Positions 1 to 6,220 of a stretch of 31,183 nt of DNA are shown in pieces; the first letter of the stretch is position 1; every line of letters begins with the position of its first letter. A model generated the notes under the pieces. That model worked only from the letters and a program-made list of their open reading frames with translations, was not told the origin of the DNA and ran no database searches. The DNA comes from CAZQLE01 sp964593905. Lineage in GTDB: Bacteria; Chloroflexota; Anaerolineae; Anaerolineales; Anaerolineaceae. Position numbers and translations under genes: made by a program. The DNA is taken from contig CAZQLE010000014.1 of assembly GCA_964593905.1 (NCBI GenBank), positions 1-31,183 of the forward strand, written 5' to 3'.

Positions 1-1
1 C

Positions 2-118
2 TTGTATATCGGGGGAAACCCTGGCAGCGCATTGAGCTTTATTGGCAACACGGGTTCGGTTGGGCTCATTATATTTGGGCTTTATTTGCTCCTTTTACGG
101 AATGGGATTCGCCGATGA
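2..118 (+). CDS. C-terminal end of an unidentified membrane protein (5' end outside window)
   Basis: Reading frame 2 is open from the left edge to a TGA at 116-118 and encodes 38 residues that look like the end of a membrane protein. A glycine/serine-rich loop (GGNPGSALSFIGNTGS) is followed by a hydrophobic segment (VGLIIFGLYLLLL) and a short basic tail (RNGIRR), as expected for a last transmembrane helix with a cytoplasmic end. Frame 1 is also open to 219, but its product looks less protein-like. The family cannot be recognised from this fragment. Confidence 0.45.
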   Translation: MYIGGNPGSALSFIGNTGSVGLIIFGLYLLLLRNGIRR

Positions 119-186
119 CCGGCAGTTCAATGTTGCCCTTCACAATTTGCTCTGAATTTGATATTATTAGAACTTGGTCCGGAACA

Positions 187-210
187 AACCCTGGCTCTTT
201 AGCCAGGGTT
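187..210 (+). terminator. Perfect 10-bp hairpin upstream of typA
   Basis: Positions 187-196 (AACCCTGGCT) pair perfectly with 201-210 (AGCCAGGGTT) around a 4-nt loop. The following bases (ATTGTATG) are only weakly T-rich, so this is either a modest terminator for the upstream gene or a leader hairpin of typA, whose start codon is 37 nt further on. Confidence 0.5.
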
Positions 211-247
211 ATTGTATGAAAAGCTATAGAATGGCGGCAGGTATCGA

Positions 248-2107
248 ATGCAAAAAGTACGCAGCGATTTAAGAAATATCGCAATTATTGCTCATGTCGA
301 TCATGGGAAGACCACTTTAGTGGATGGAATGCTTCGCCAGGCGCGGGTATTTCGAGAAAATCAACAGGTGATGGAACGCGTAATGGATTCAAATGATCTG
401 GAACGCGAAAGAGGCATCACAATTCTTGCTAAGAACACGGCTATTACCATTCCAGACCCCAAGACGGGTGAGCTGGTTAAGATTAATATCGTTGACACCC
501 CAGGGCACGCAGATTTTGGCGGTGAGGTTGAACGGGTTATGAATATGGTGGATGGGGTTCTGCTGCTGGTGGATGCGGCGGAAGGTCCTATGCCCCAAAC
601 CCGGTTTGTGCTTAAAAAAGCACTTGAGATGGGCCACAAAGCCATTGTGGTTATTAACAAGATGGATCGCAAGGATGCTGAACCGGATCGGGCTGTCAAT
701 TTGACCTTTGATCTTTTTGTTGAACTTGGGGCAAATGAAACGCAGTTGGATTTTCCGATCATTTATGCAAACGGTATCAGCGGCGAATCAGGGTTAACCC
801 AGGAGCTTTCAGGCGGCAGTTTGCAGCCGTTGTTTGAAGCTATTCTGGATCATGTGCCTGCCCCGATTGTGGATGAAGAATCCCCGTTGCAATTATTGGT
901 TACCAATCTGGGGTATGACGAATATCGCGGTACAACCGCAATTGGGCGTGTATTCTCTGGAAAGATTATAGCCGGGCAGAACCTGGCGCGAATCTTGTTG
1001 AGTGGTGATGTGCTCCCTGAAAAAGCACGCTATCTGTATGTTCACCAGGGGCTTAACAAGGTTGAGGTGGAACAGGCATCTGCCGGCGAGATCGTTGCAA
1101 TTGCAGGTTTGGATGGCATTGCAATTGGCGAGACCCTGGCCGACCCGGAAAATGCTGTTGCGTTGCCGCCAATTCATGTTGAAGAGCCCACCGTTCGGAT
1201 GACCTTTGGGGTAAACACTTCTCCTTTTACCGGTAAAGAAGGTAAATACGGCACTTCACGCAAGCTGCGCGAGCGTTTGTTTGATGAACTGCGCAATAAT
1301 GTGGCTTTGCGGGTTGAAGAGACCGATACTGCAGATACCTTTATTGTATCGGGACGGGGTGAGCTTCATCTGGCGATTCTTATCGAGACGATGCGCCGTG
1401 AAGGTTATGAGTTTCAGGTATCGCGGCCAGAAGCAATTTTCATTAAAGATGAAAATGATGAGATTTTGGAGCCTTTCGAAGAAGTTCATGTGGATACCAG
1501 CCCTGACACAGTGGGTGTAGTGGTAGAGATGTTGGGCAGCCGGCGTGGAAAAATGTTGGATATGTCGGACAACCCTGATAACACAGTCCATCTTACCTAC
1601 CTGGTTCCCACAAGAGGTCTGCTGGGGTTCCGTTACCAGTTTTTGACTGCCACACGCGGTACAGGGATCTTAAACACGCTGTTTCACGGGTATCGACCTT
1701 TGAGCGGGCAAATTATTTCCCGGTTGACCAGCTCAATTGTTGCCTGGGAGAGCGGCACAACCACGACCTATGGTTTAAAGAACGCAGAAGAGCGGGGTAT
1801 TCTGTTCCTTGGGGCCGGTGTGGATGTTTATGAGGGCATGGTGGTTGGCGAATCACCCCGACAAAGCGACCTTACGGTAAATGTCTGCAAAAAGAAGCAT
1901 CTTACCAATATGCGCAGCGCTAATAAAGATATCGAGATCCGTTTAAACACGCCGCGGTCAATGAGCATCGATGAAGCGATTGAATATCTGGCTGAGGATG
2001 AATTGTTGGAAGTCACCCCGATGAATTTCAGAATTCGGAAACGTGTGCTGGATACCGAAGAACGTGGGAAACAGGTAAAGAAAGCCAAAGAATTACTCGG
2101 CGAATAA
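248..2107 (+). CDS. typA: Ribosome-associated translational GTPase TypA/BipA
   Basis: The 619-aa protein is a translation-factor GTPase of the TypA/BipA family, which binds 70S ribosomes and supports ribosome assembly and stress or cold adaptation. GTPase motifs are intact: G1 AHVDHGKTT (about residues 15-23), G2 RGIT (54-57), G3 DTPGH (83-87) and G4 NKMD (137-140). EF-G-like domains II, III and V and the BipA-specific C-terminal part follow (for example PTRGLLGFRYQFLT). Length matches the family (about 605-620 aa). The ATG at 248 is preceded by a modest GGCAGG. A strong terminator follows the stop, so the gene appears to be monocistronic. LepA and EF-G are excluded by the overall order and by the GLLGFR region. 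Confidence 0.97.
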   Translation: MQKVRSDLRNIAIIAHVDHGKTTLVDGMLRQARVFRENQQVMERVMDSNDLERERGITILAKNTAITIPDPKTGELVKINIVDTPGHADFGGEVERVMNMVDGVLLLVDAAEGPMPQTRFVLKKALEMGHKAIVVINKMDRKDAEPDRAVNLTFDLFVELGANETQLDFPIIYANGISGESGLTQELSGGSLQPLFEAILDHVPAPIVDEESPLQLLVTNLGYDEYRGTTAIGRVFSGKIIAGQNLARILLSGDVLPEKARYLYVHQGLNKVEVEQASAGEIVAIAGLDGIAIGETLADPENAVALPPIHVEEPTVRMTFGVNTSPFTGKEGKYGTSRKLRERLFDELRNNVALRVEETDTADTFIVSGRGELHLAILIETMRREGYEFQVSRPEAIFIKDENDEILEPFEEVHVDTSPDTVGVVVEMLGSRRGKMLDMSDNPDNTVHLTYLVPTRGLLGFRYQFLTATRGTGILNTLFHGYRPLSGQIISRLTSSIVAWESGTTTTYGLKNAEERGILFLGAGVDVYEGMVVGESPRQSDLTVNVCKKKHLTNMRSANKDIEIRLNTPRSMSIDEAIEYLAEDELLEVTPMNFRIRKRVLDTEERGKQVKKAKELLGE

Positions 2108-2126
2108 TCAATACTTCGTATAACCA

Positions 2127-2170
2127 AAAGGCCGCACAAAATTATTTTTTTGTGCGGCCTTTGTTGTTTT
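2127..2170 (+). terminator. Rho-independent terminator of typA
   Basis: A perfect 15-bp stem pairs AAAGGCCGCACAAAA (2127-2141) with TTTTGTGCGGCCTTT (2148-2162) across a 6-nt loop, followed by TGTTGTTTT. It begins about 20 nt after the typA stop codon. Confidence 0.93.
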
Positions 2171-2320
2171 GTGTGCAAAATTATCGGTGAGCGGCCAATG
2201 CAATTTTGCAGAAATAAAGCAATTTTTCTGGCTGCATGTGTGTCTGGTTGAAATACATCCTCAATCTGGGTGACAAATGAAATAAAAATGGAATGCAAGA
2301 AAAAAACAAGCAGGGGCGTG

Positions 2321-2329
2321 TGTTAAAAT
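2321..2329 (+). promoter_or_regulatory. Candidate extended -10 promoter for mntP
   Basis: TGT directly followed by TAAAAT (2324-2329) resembles an extended -10 element. No good -35 is visible 17 nt upstream. Transcription would start near 2336, giving a leader of about 34 nt before the mntP ATG, too short for a riboswitch. Confidence 0.35.
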
Positions 2330-2369
2330 GACTCGCTATTGATGATCGGGGTTGTCAGGAGGCATTTGG

Positions 2370-2927
2370 ATGGAAATTACAACAGCTATTTTTATCGGTA
2401 TCGGTCTGGCTATGGATGCTTTTGCGGTGTCACTGGGAGTGAGCACATCGAGGAACCCTGATCGCAGAGCAAAATGGCGGTTGGCGTTCCATTTTGGCTT
2501 TTTTCAGGGTGCAATGACTATTTTGGGTTGGCTTGTAGGCAGTACGATTGCGGGCTATATCGCCGAATTTGACCACTGGGTTGCGCTCATTTTACTAAGT
2601 TATGTAGGGATTGGGATGATCCGATCCAGCTTTCAATCCGAAGGGGATCGACTCCCCAAAGACCCATCGCGGGGTAAGTTGTTGCTGGTGCTGTGTGTGG
2701 CAACCAGTCTGGATGCAATGGCGGTGGGTTTGAGCATGGCGATGTTAAATACCCCGGTGCTGATTCCGGCTTTAATCATTGGGGTGATCACCTACGGATT
2801 ATCGATGTTTGGGCTTAACGCCGGGGGAAAACTGGGCGAAACTTTTGGAAAGCGGATGGAGTTGGTGGGGGGGCTAATTTTGGTTGGGATAGGGGTTAAA
2901 ATTGTAATCAACCATATTCTGCTATAG
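2370..2927 (+). CDS. mntP: Manganese efflux pump MntP
   Basis: This is a 185-aa inner-membrane protein of the MntP (formerly YebN/DUF204) family, which exports Mn2+. Six hydrophobic helices are arranged as two similar halves. Each half carries the family signature around an essential aspartate: GLAMDAFAVSLG (D16) and ATSLDAMAVGLSMA (D115). The ATG at 2370 is chosen because a perfect AGGAGG lies at 2357-2362, 7 nt upstream; an in-frame TTG at 2352 would precede that site. Length agrees with the family (about 185-190 aa). The gene stands alone, with terminators on both sides. No yybP-ykoY manganese riboswitch was recognised in front of it. Confidence 0.93.
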   Translation: MEITTAIFIGIGLAMDAFAVSLGVSTSRNPDRRAKWRLAFHFGFFQGAMTILGWLVGSTIAGYIAEFDHWVALILLSYVGIGMIRSSFQSEGDRLPKDPSRGKLLLVLCVATSLDAMAVGLSMAMLNTPVLIPALIIGVITYGLSMFGLNAGGKLGETFGKRMELVGGLILVGIGVKIVINHILL

Positions 2928-2951
2928 CATCTTCGCAACAAAACCACGATG

Positions 2952-2983
2952 GACCAGGTGAAATTGATACCTGGTCTTTTTTT
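2952..2983 (+). terminator. Rho-independent terminator of mntP
   Basis: The 8-bp stem GACCAGGT (2952-2959) / ACCTGGTC (2969-2976) is followed at once by seven T residues (2977-2983). It lies 25 nt after the mntP stop codon. Confidence 0.92.
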
Positions 2984-3378
2984 GTGCATATGGAACCTGG
3001 TCAAAGGTACTGCTGTGCTCCAATGCCACAAGATAGTGAGTTTCTGGCAACTTAACAGGCCTGGTTCGTTAGAAAGAATAGTATTGTTTTACACCCCGGG
3101 AAGGAAGACAGGCATCTTTTTCTGGTTTATCTTTATCCCAGTGGATTTCGGTGACCCTGGAACGCTCACCGGCGCATTTCTACTCCCCCTTTTGATTGGC
3201 TTTGGGATAGTGGTCTGACTGTCCCAAAGCGCCGGCATTATCTTTTTTGTTTGAAGCTGGTTGAACCAGGCTGTAATTCTTTTTGTTCCACGAAATGTCC
3301 AAAAATTTTATCTTCGCAGGTCTTATGGCAATATTTTGCCCCAGACAATATTCGATCCCTGATTTGTGGAGGAGTAAT
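2984..3378. other. Intergenic region with one unexplained hairpin
   Basis: No convincing gene is seen here. Short open frames exist on both strands but lack ribosome binding sites and protein-like composition. A 9-bp inverted repeat, GCTTTGGGA (3199-3207) / TCCCAAAGC (3222-3230), has a 14-nt loop. A T-run (TCTTTTTTG) begins only about 10 nt after it, so it is a poor terminator. Promoter elements for the downstream lipoprotein gene could not be placed with confidence. Confidence 0.4.
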
Positions 3379-5208
3379 TTGAAGAAGAGAATTTTAACCC
3401 TGACTGGATTGCTGGTCGTCGCCAGTATGCTCCTGTCTGCCTGCGCCTCTGCGGCTGCCAGCCCAGAGCAGATCATTCAAACGGTTGTCGTGGAGGGCGA
3501 GGTCAAAGAGATTATTGTGACCGCGACTCCAGACCCCAGCCTGGCGGATGGTGTTGAAGGCGAAAAGAAGATCATCCGCGGTTCGGTGGGAAATGGTGAT
3601 ATCCCGACTACTGACCCATCTTTAACTTCTGATTCGGCTTCTTTGCAGATTGTCGAAGAGATTTATATCGGCCTCACCCGGATGGATGAATCTACCCTGG
3701 AACTTGGGCCGGGAATGGCAACCGAATGGTCTTTCAGCGAAGATCAGAAGACCATCACCTTCAAACTGCGCAATGATGTGCCCTGGGTAAAGTATGACTA
3801 TGACACCGAAGCGGTTGTCAAGGTGCAAGATTGTGATGGGAAAGATCGCATGGTAACTGCCAAAGATTTTGAATATGGCATCCTGCGCACTCTGAACCCG
3901 GCAACCGGCTCTGATTATGCCTATGTGCTCAATTTTGCAATCGCCGGCGCCGAAGGCTATAACCAGGGCAAGACGGATGACCCTGCGACGGTGGGTGTTA
4001 GAGCCATTGACGATGCCACGCTCGAATTAACTTTTAACGCGGCGGCGCCATACAACCTGTCGATTGCCGGGATGTGGGTAGCCTATGCCGAACCGAAGTG
4101 GTTGATCGAAGGTGATGACTGTACTGAAGCACGCACCGACCGCTGGACTGAGACCGGGTTCAGTCAGTCGTATGGTCCATTTGCCATGAAAGAATGGGTT
4201 CATGATTCATATTTGACCATGATTAAAAATCCGTTCTGGCCGGGTGATGCGATAACCCCGCAGCCAAAAGTTGATGAGGTTGTGATCAACATGTTGGATG
4301 ATCCGGCCTGGTTTGCCGAGTATGAAGCCGGCAATATGGAATATGCCCGGGTGCCGCAGGCGGATATGGATCGTGTGCGGAATGACCCGGTCTATTCTGA
4401 AGAACTGAGCATCTTCCCTGTTTTGAGCACCTATTTCTATGGGTTCAACACAACTGCAGAATATGTTGACGATGTGCGCGTGCGTCGTGCGCTTTCGATG
4501 GCCATTGACCGTGAGGCTCTGATTGCCAATGTGGTCAAAGGCGACCAGTCGCCTGCACGTTGGTTCTGTCCTCCGGGCCTGCCGGCCTGCCCGACGCCTG
4601 AAAAATATCCTGATCTTGGGATTGGTTTTGATGTAGAAAAAGCCAAAGCTTCTTTGCAAGAATATCTGGATGAAAAAGGGCTTAAGCCAGAGGATGTGAA
4701 GATTACCTTGATGTTCAACACCAATGAAGGTCACCGCCGTATTGCCGAAGCAGTTCAGGCCATGTGGCAGGAGAATCTTGGCCTTACGGTTGAGCTTACC
4801 AATCAGGAATGGCGCGTCTTTTTGAAGACTGTTAAGAGCCTGGAAACACCGCAGATCTACCGGTCTGGCTGGAACCTGGATTATGTCGACACCAATAATT
4901 TCACCCGCGATGTTGCGTCTTCGGGTGGTAATGATAACCCGGTCGACGATTCAGGAAAACCTGCCGGCGGTATGATGTGGAAAAATGACCGCTTTGAAGA
5001 ACTTGTCAAAGCCGCCTCAGCCGAAATGGATCCTGATAAGCGAATGGAGTTGTATGCAGAAGCAGAGCAGATTCTTGTTGCCGATGATGCGGCACTGATT
5101 CCGATCTACTGGTATACCTCGGTGCAGGTGACCAAGCCGTATGTCACGCGCACCCAGGCCCTGCAGGGGCGCCAGTCGTATGAAAAGTGGGATATTCTGC
5201 CCCATTAG
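3379..5208 (+). CDS. Extracytoplasmic solute-binding lipoprotein, family 5 (peptide/oligopeptide type)
   Basis: This 609-aa protein belongs to the SBP_bac_5 family (OppA/DppA type), which captures peptides or similar solutes for an ABC importer. The N-terminus is a lipoprotein signal: basic KKR, a hydrophobic core and the lipobox LSAC with Cys22 as lipidation site. The body shows family hallmarks, such as a VEEIYIGLTRMDE segment followed by LGPGMATEWSFSEDQKTITFKLRNDVPW, and VRRALSMAIDREALI. Four further cysteines (in QDCDG, GDDCTEA and WFCPPGLPACP) may form disulfides. The start is the TTG at 3379, 4 nt after GGAGGAG (3368-3374); the frame stays open upstream to 3283, but that would bury the signal peptide. 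No permease or ATPase gene is adjacent, so its transporter partners must lie elsewhere. The exact ligand cannot be assigned. Confidence 0.9.
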   Translation: MKKRILTLTGLLVVASMLLSACASAAASPEQIIQTVVVEGEVKEIIVTATPDPSLADGVEGEKKIIRGSVGNGDIPTTDPSLTSDSASLQIVEEIYIGLTRMDESTLELGPGMATEWSFSEDQKTITFKLRNDVPWVKYDYDTEAVVKVQDCDGKDRMVTAKDFEYGILRTLNPATGSDYAYVLNFAIAGAEGYNQGKTDDPATVGVRAIDDATLELTFNAAAPYNLSIAGMWVAYAEPKWLIEGDDCTEARTDRWTETGFSQSYGPFAMKEWVHDSYLTMIKNPFWPGDAITPQPKVDEVVINMLDDPAWFAEYEAGNMEYARVPQADMDRVRNDPVYSEELSIFPVLSTYFYGFNTTAEYVDDVRVRRALSMAIDREALIANVVKGDQSPARWFCPPGLPACPTPEKYPDLGIGFDVEKAKASLQEYLDEKGLKPEDVKITLMFNTNEGHRRIAEAVQAMWQENLGLTVELTNQEWRVFLKTVKSLETPQIYRSGWNLDYVDTNNFTRDVASSGGNDNPVDDSGKPAGGMMWKNDRFEELVKAASAEMDPDKRMELYAEAEQILVADDAALIPIYWYTSVQVTKPYVTRTQALQGRQSYEKWDILPH

Positions 5209-5229
5209 TCATCTGTAAAAATTTAACAG

Positions 5230-5260
5230 GGCAGGGCTGTTCAACAAACAGCCCTGCCTT
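5230..5260 (+). terminator. Strong terminator between convergent genes
   Basis: A perfect 12-bp stem (GGCAGGGCTGTT, 5230-5241; AACAGCCCTGCC, 5247-5258) has a 5-nt loop, followed by TTATTGTTTATT. It lies between the convergent binding-protein gene (+) and PH-domain gene (-). The minus strand also reaches an A/T-rich stretch, so it may serve both. Confidence 0.88.
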
Positions 5261-5280
5261 ATTGTTTATTGAAAAACGCA

Positions 5281-5823
5281 CTACATTTCTTCGCGGAAAA
5301 TCAGACCATATTTCTTGCGCGCTGCCAACCAGGCCTTGCGAAGTTTTTCATAGACCATTTCAGGGTCTTTGATATTTCGCAAAATGATTTTTGAACCTGA
5401 AGCATCGGCCCCATGAATTTGAACGTCTCCGATACCCAGCATTCGTTCACCGACTGTTTGTGACCAGTCGATATCTTGCATGCGGATTAATTCGAAAATT
5501 TCGACGTTACGACCCACAAGGCCCTGGCGGATCATGATTCTTTCATTGGTGACAGTGTAGCTTTCAACCAGTGATAAAAACGGACGCCCTTCCCAGATGA
5601 CTGTTTCTTCATCAGAGCTTTTCTCAGGTGTTTTTTCGTCAACATCCATTTTAGGGGTCAACTCATCCAGTAATTCATTGATGGTGAGCGCGACGTTGTT
5701 TGTGATTGCAGTGACCAGTTTTTCGTGCTCTTCGGCCGGGATTTTTGACAAATCAATGCCGCTTTGCACCATCCCTTGCCACACACTCACTTTGAGTTTG
5801 TATTGAATCTGTTCCAGGGACAT
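5281..5823 (-). CDS. Bacterial PH-domain protein (YdbS/YdbT-like bPH_2), unknown function
   Basis: This 180-aa protein has no signal peptide or membrane helix. The N-terminal ~60 residues are helical and charged, followed by an acidic linker (DVDEKTPEKSSDEET). Residues about 74-165 resemble a bacterial pleckstrin-homology domain: EETVIWEGRP at the start, then YTVTNERIMIRQGLVGR, IFELIRMQDIDWSQTVGERMLGIGDVQIHG and IILRNIKDPEMVYEKLRKA at the end. Such bPH_2 domains are usually membrane-anchored; here the domain appears soluble. The start is the ATG at 5823 with GGGAGG 5 nt upstream; the GTG two codons earlier overlaps that site. It is a single gene, convergent with the binding protein and divergent from the ilv operon. 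Its biological role is unknown. Confidence 0.75.
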   Translation of the reverse strand: MSLEQIQYKLKVSVWQGMVQSGIDLSKIPAEEHEKLVTAITNNVALTINELLDELTPKMDVDEKTPEKSSDEETVIWEGRPFLSLVESYTVTNERIMIRQGLVGRNVEIFELIRMQDIDWSQTVGERMLGIGDVQIHGADASGSKIILRNIKDPEMVYEKLRKAWLAARKKYGLIFREEM

Positions 5824-5869
5824 CCGCACCTCCCAAAAGGTCTGTTATCGATTTATTTGTCGGATATAC

Positions 5870-5904
5870 AAGCCAAAAGGCTTCATTTTGCTGAATTCAT
5901 TATA
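5870..5904 (-). promoter_or_regulatory. Candidate -10 element and leader hairpin for the PH-domain gene
   Basis: On the minus strand a perfect TATAAT lies at 5904-5899, but no good -35 is found at standard spacing. A small hairpin AAGCC-TTTT-GGCTT (5883-5870) would form in the leader between this element and the ribosome binding site. Confidence 0.35.
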
Positions 5905-5964
5905 AGACAAAAGCTGGAATATGGAATTGGCGGAACCAGTTTGGAAGGAAATCCTAAAAACCTA

Positions 5965-5993
5965 TTGACATCCGTCGTTGAATTTGTTACATT
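5965..5993 (+). promoter_or_regulatory. Sigma-70 promoter of the ilv-leu operon
   Basis: A perfect -35 TTGACA (5965-5970) is separated by exactly 17 nt from TACATT (5988-5993, 4 of 6 matches to TATAAT). Transcription is predicted to start near 6000, about 29 nt before the leader peptide ATG. Confidence 0.8.
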
Positions 5994-6028
5994 AGTCCCT
6001 AACACCTGAGGAAAAAAATCACAAAACC

Positions 6029-6145
6029 ATGAATTCAGCACTGGTCCTTTCCGTCCTTATTATTATTGCGGTTCTCGTCCTTATTGAGAGCCGAAATTTT
6101 GTTCGGGCAGAAAAAACCAGTTGCAAGGTCTACGTAAAAAAGTAA
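6029..6145 (+). CDS. ilvL: Leader peptide of the branched-chain amino acid operon (attenuator peptide)
   Basis: This 38-codon ORF (ATG 6029, TAA 6143-6145) lies between the operon promoter and a terminator in front of ilvD. Residues 5-19 read LVLSVLIIIAVLVLI: 13 of 15 are Leu, Val or Ile, the three end products of the operon. The remainder is ordinary and basic (ends KVYVKK). Composition, length and position resemble the E. coli ilv leader peptide. A GAGG at 6008-6011 is the only ribosome-binding-like site and is rather far (17 nt). A small hydrophobic membrane peptide is the alternative, but the RNA structures downstream favour an attenuator. Confidence 0.85.
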   Translation: MNSALVLSVLIIIAVLVLIESRNFVRAEKTSCKVYVKK

Positions 6146-6183
6146 AAAGACCCAATCGCAGCAAGGAAACAGACCGCCCGGAC
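6070..6183 (+). promoter_or_regulatory. Attenuator: mutually exclusive leader RNA pairings
   Basis: Segment 1 CCGAA (6091-6095) can pair with TTCGG (6102-6106) inside segment 2. Segment 2 GTTCGGGC (6101-6108) can pair over 8 bp, one of them G-U, with segment 3 GCCCGGAC (6176-6183), which overlaps the 5' arm of the terminator. A second hairpin, GGTTCTC (6070-6076) / GAGAGCC (6086-6092), can form within the Leu/Val/Ile codons. A ribosome stalled on the last regulatory codon (Ile19, 6083-6085) would cover segment 1 and free segment 2, preventing termination. A ribosome reaching the stop at 6145 would allow termination. The pairings are read directly from sequence; the mechanism follows the classical attenuation model. 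Confidence 0.8.
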
Positions 6184-6203
6184 AAAGACCGGGCGGTTTT
6201 TTT
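6173..6203 (+). terminator. Attenuator terminator in front of ilvD
   Basis: A 9-bp GC-rich stem, ACCGCCCGG (6173-6181) / CCGGGCGGT (6189-6197), has a 7-nt loop; the T tract runs from 6197 to 6203. It ends 17 nt before the ilvD start codon and after the leader peptide stop, exactly where an attenuator terminator belongs. Confidence 0.93.
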
Positions 6204-6220
6204 ATCACCAGGAGGAAAGA

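Noticed and set aside
1828..2298. Minus-strand open frame of 156 codons across the typA end and terminator
   Set aside because: It is antisense to conserved typA codons and runs through a strong terminator hairpin; no ribosome binding site.
2170..2369. yybP-ykoY type manganese riboswitch in front of mntP
   Set aside because: Expected because of the gene, but no conserved core or terminator/sequestering stem could be recognised, and the likely promoter leaves only about 34 nt of leader.
2949..3218. Plus-strand open frame of 89 codons after mntP
   Set aside because: It starts inside the region of the mntP terminator stem, has no Shine-Dalgarno, and its product does not resemble a protein domain.
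6029..6145. Small hydrophobic membrane protein instead of a leader peptide
   Set aside because: The hydrophobic stretch could be a membrane helix, but position, Leu/Val/Ile bias and matched alternative RNA pairings favour an attenuator.
6000..6220. T-box riboswitch in front of ilvD
   Set aside because: No T-box sequence or specifier-type stem is seen, and the leader is short; the peptide attenuator explains the region better.
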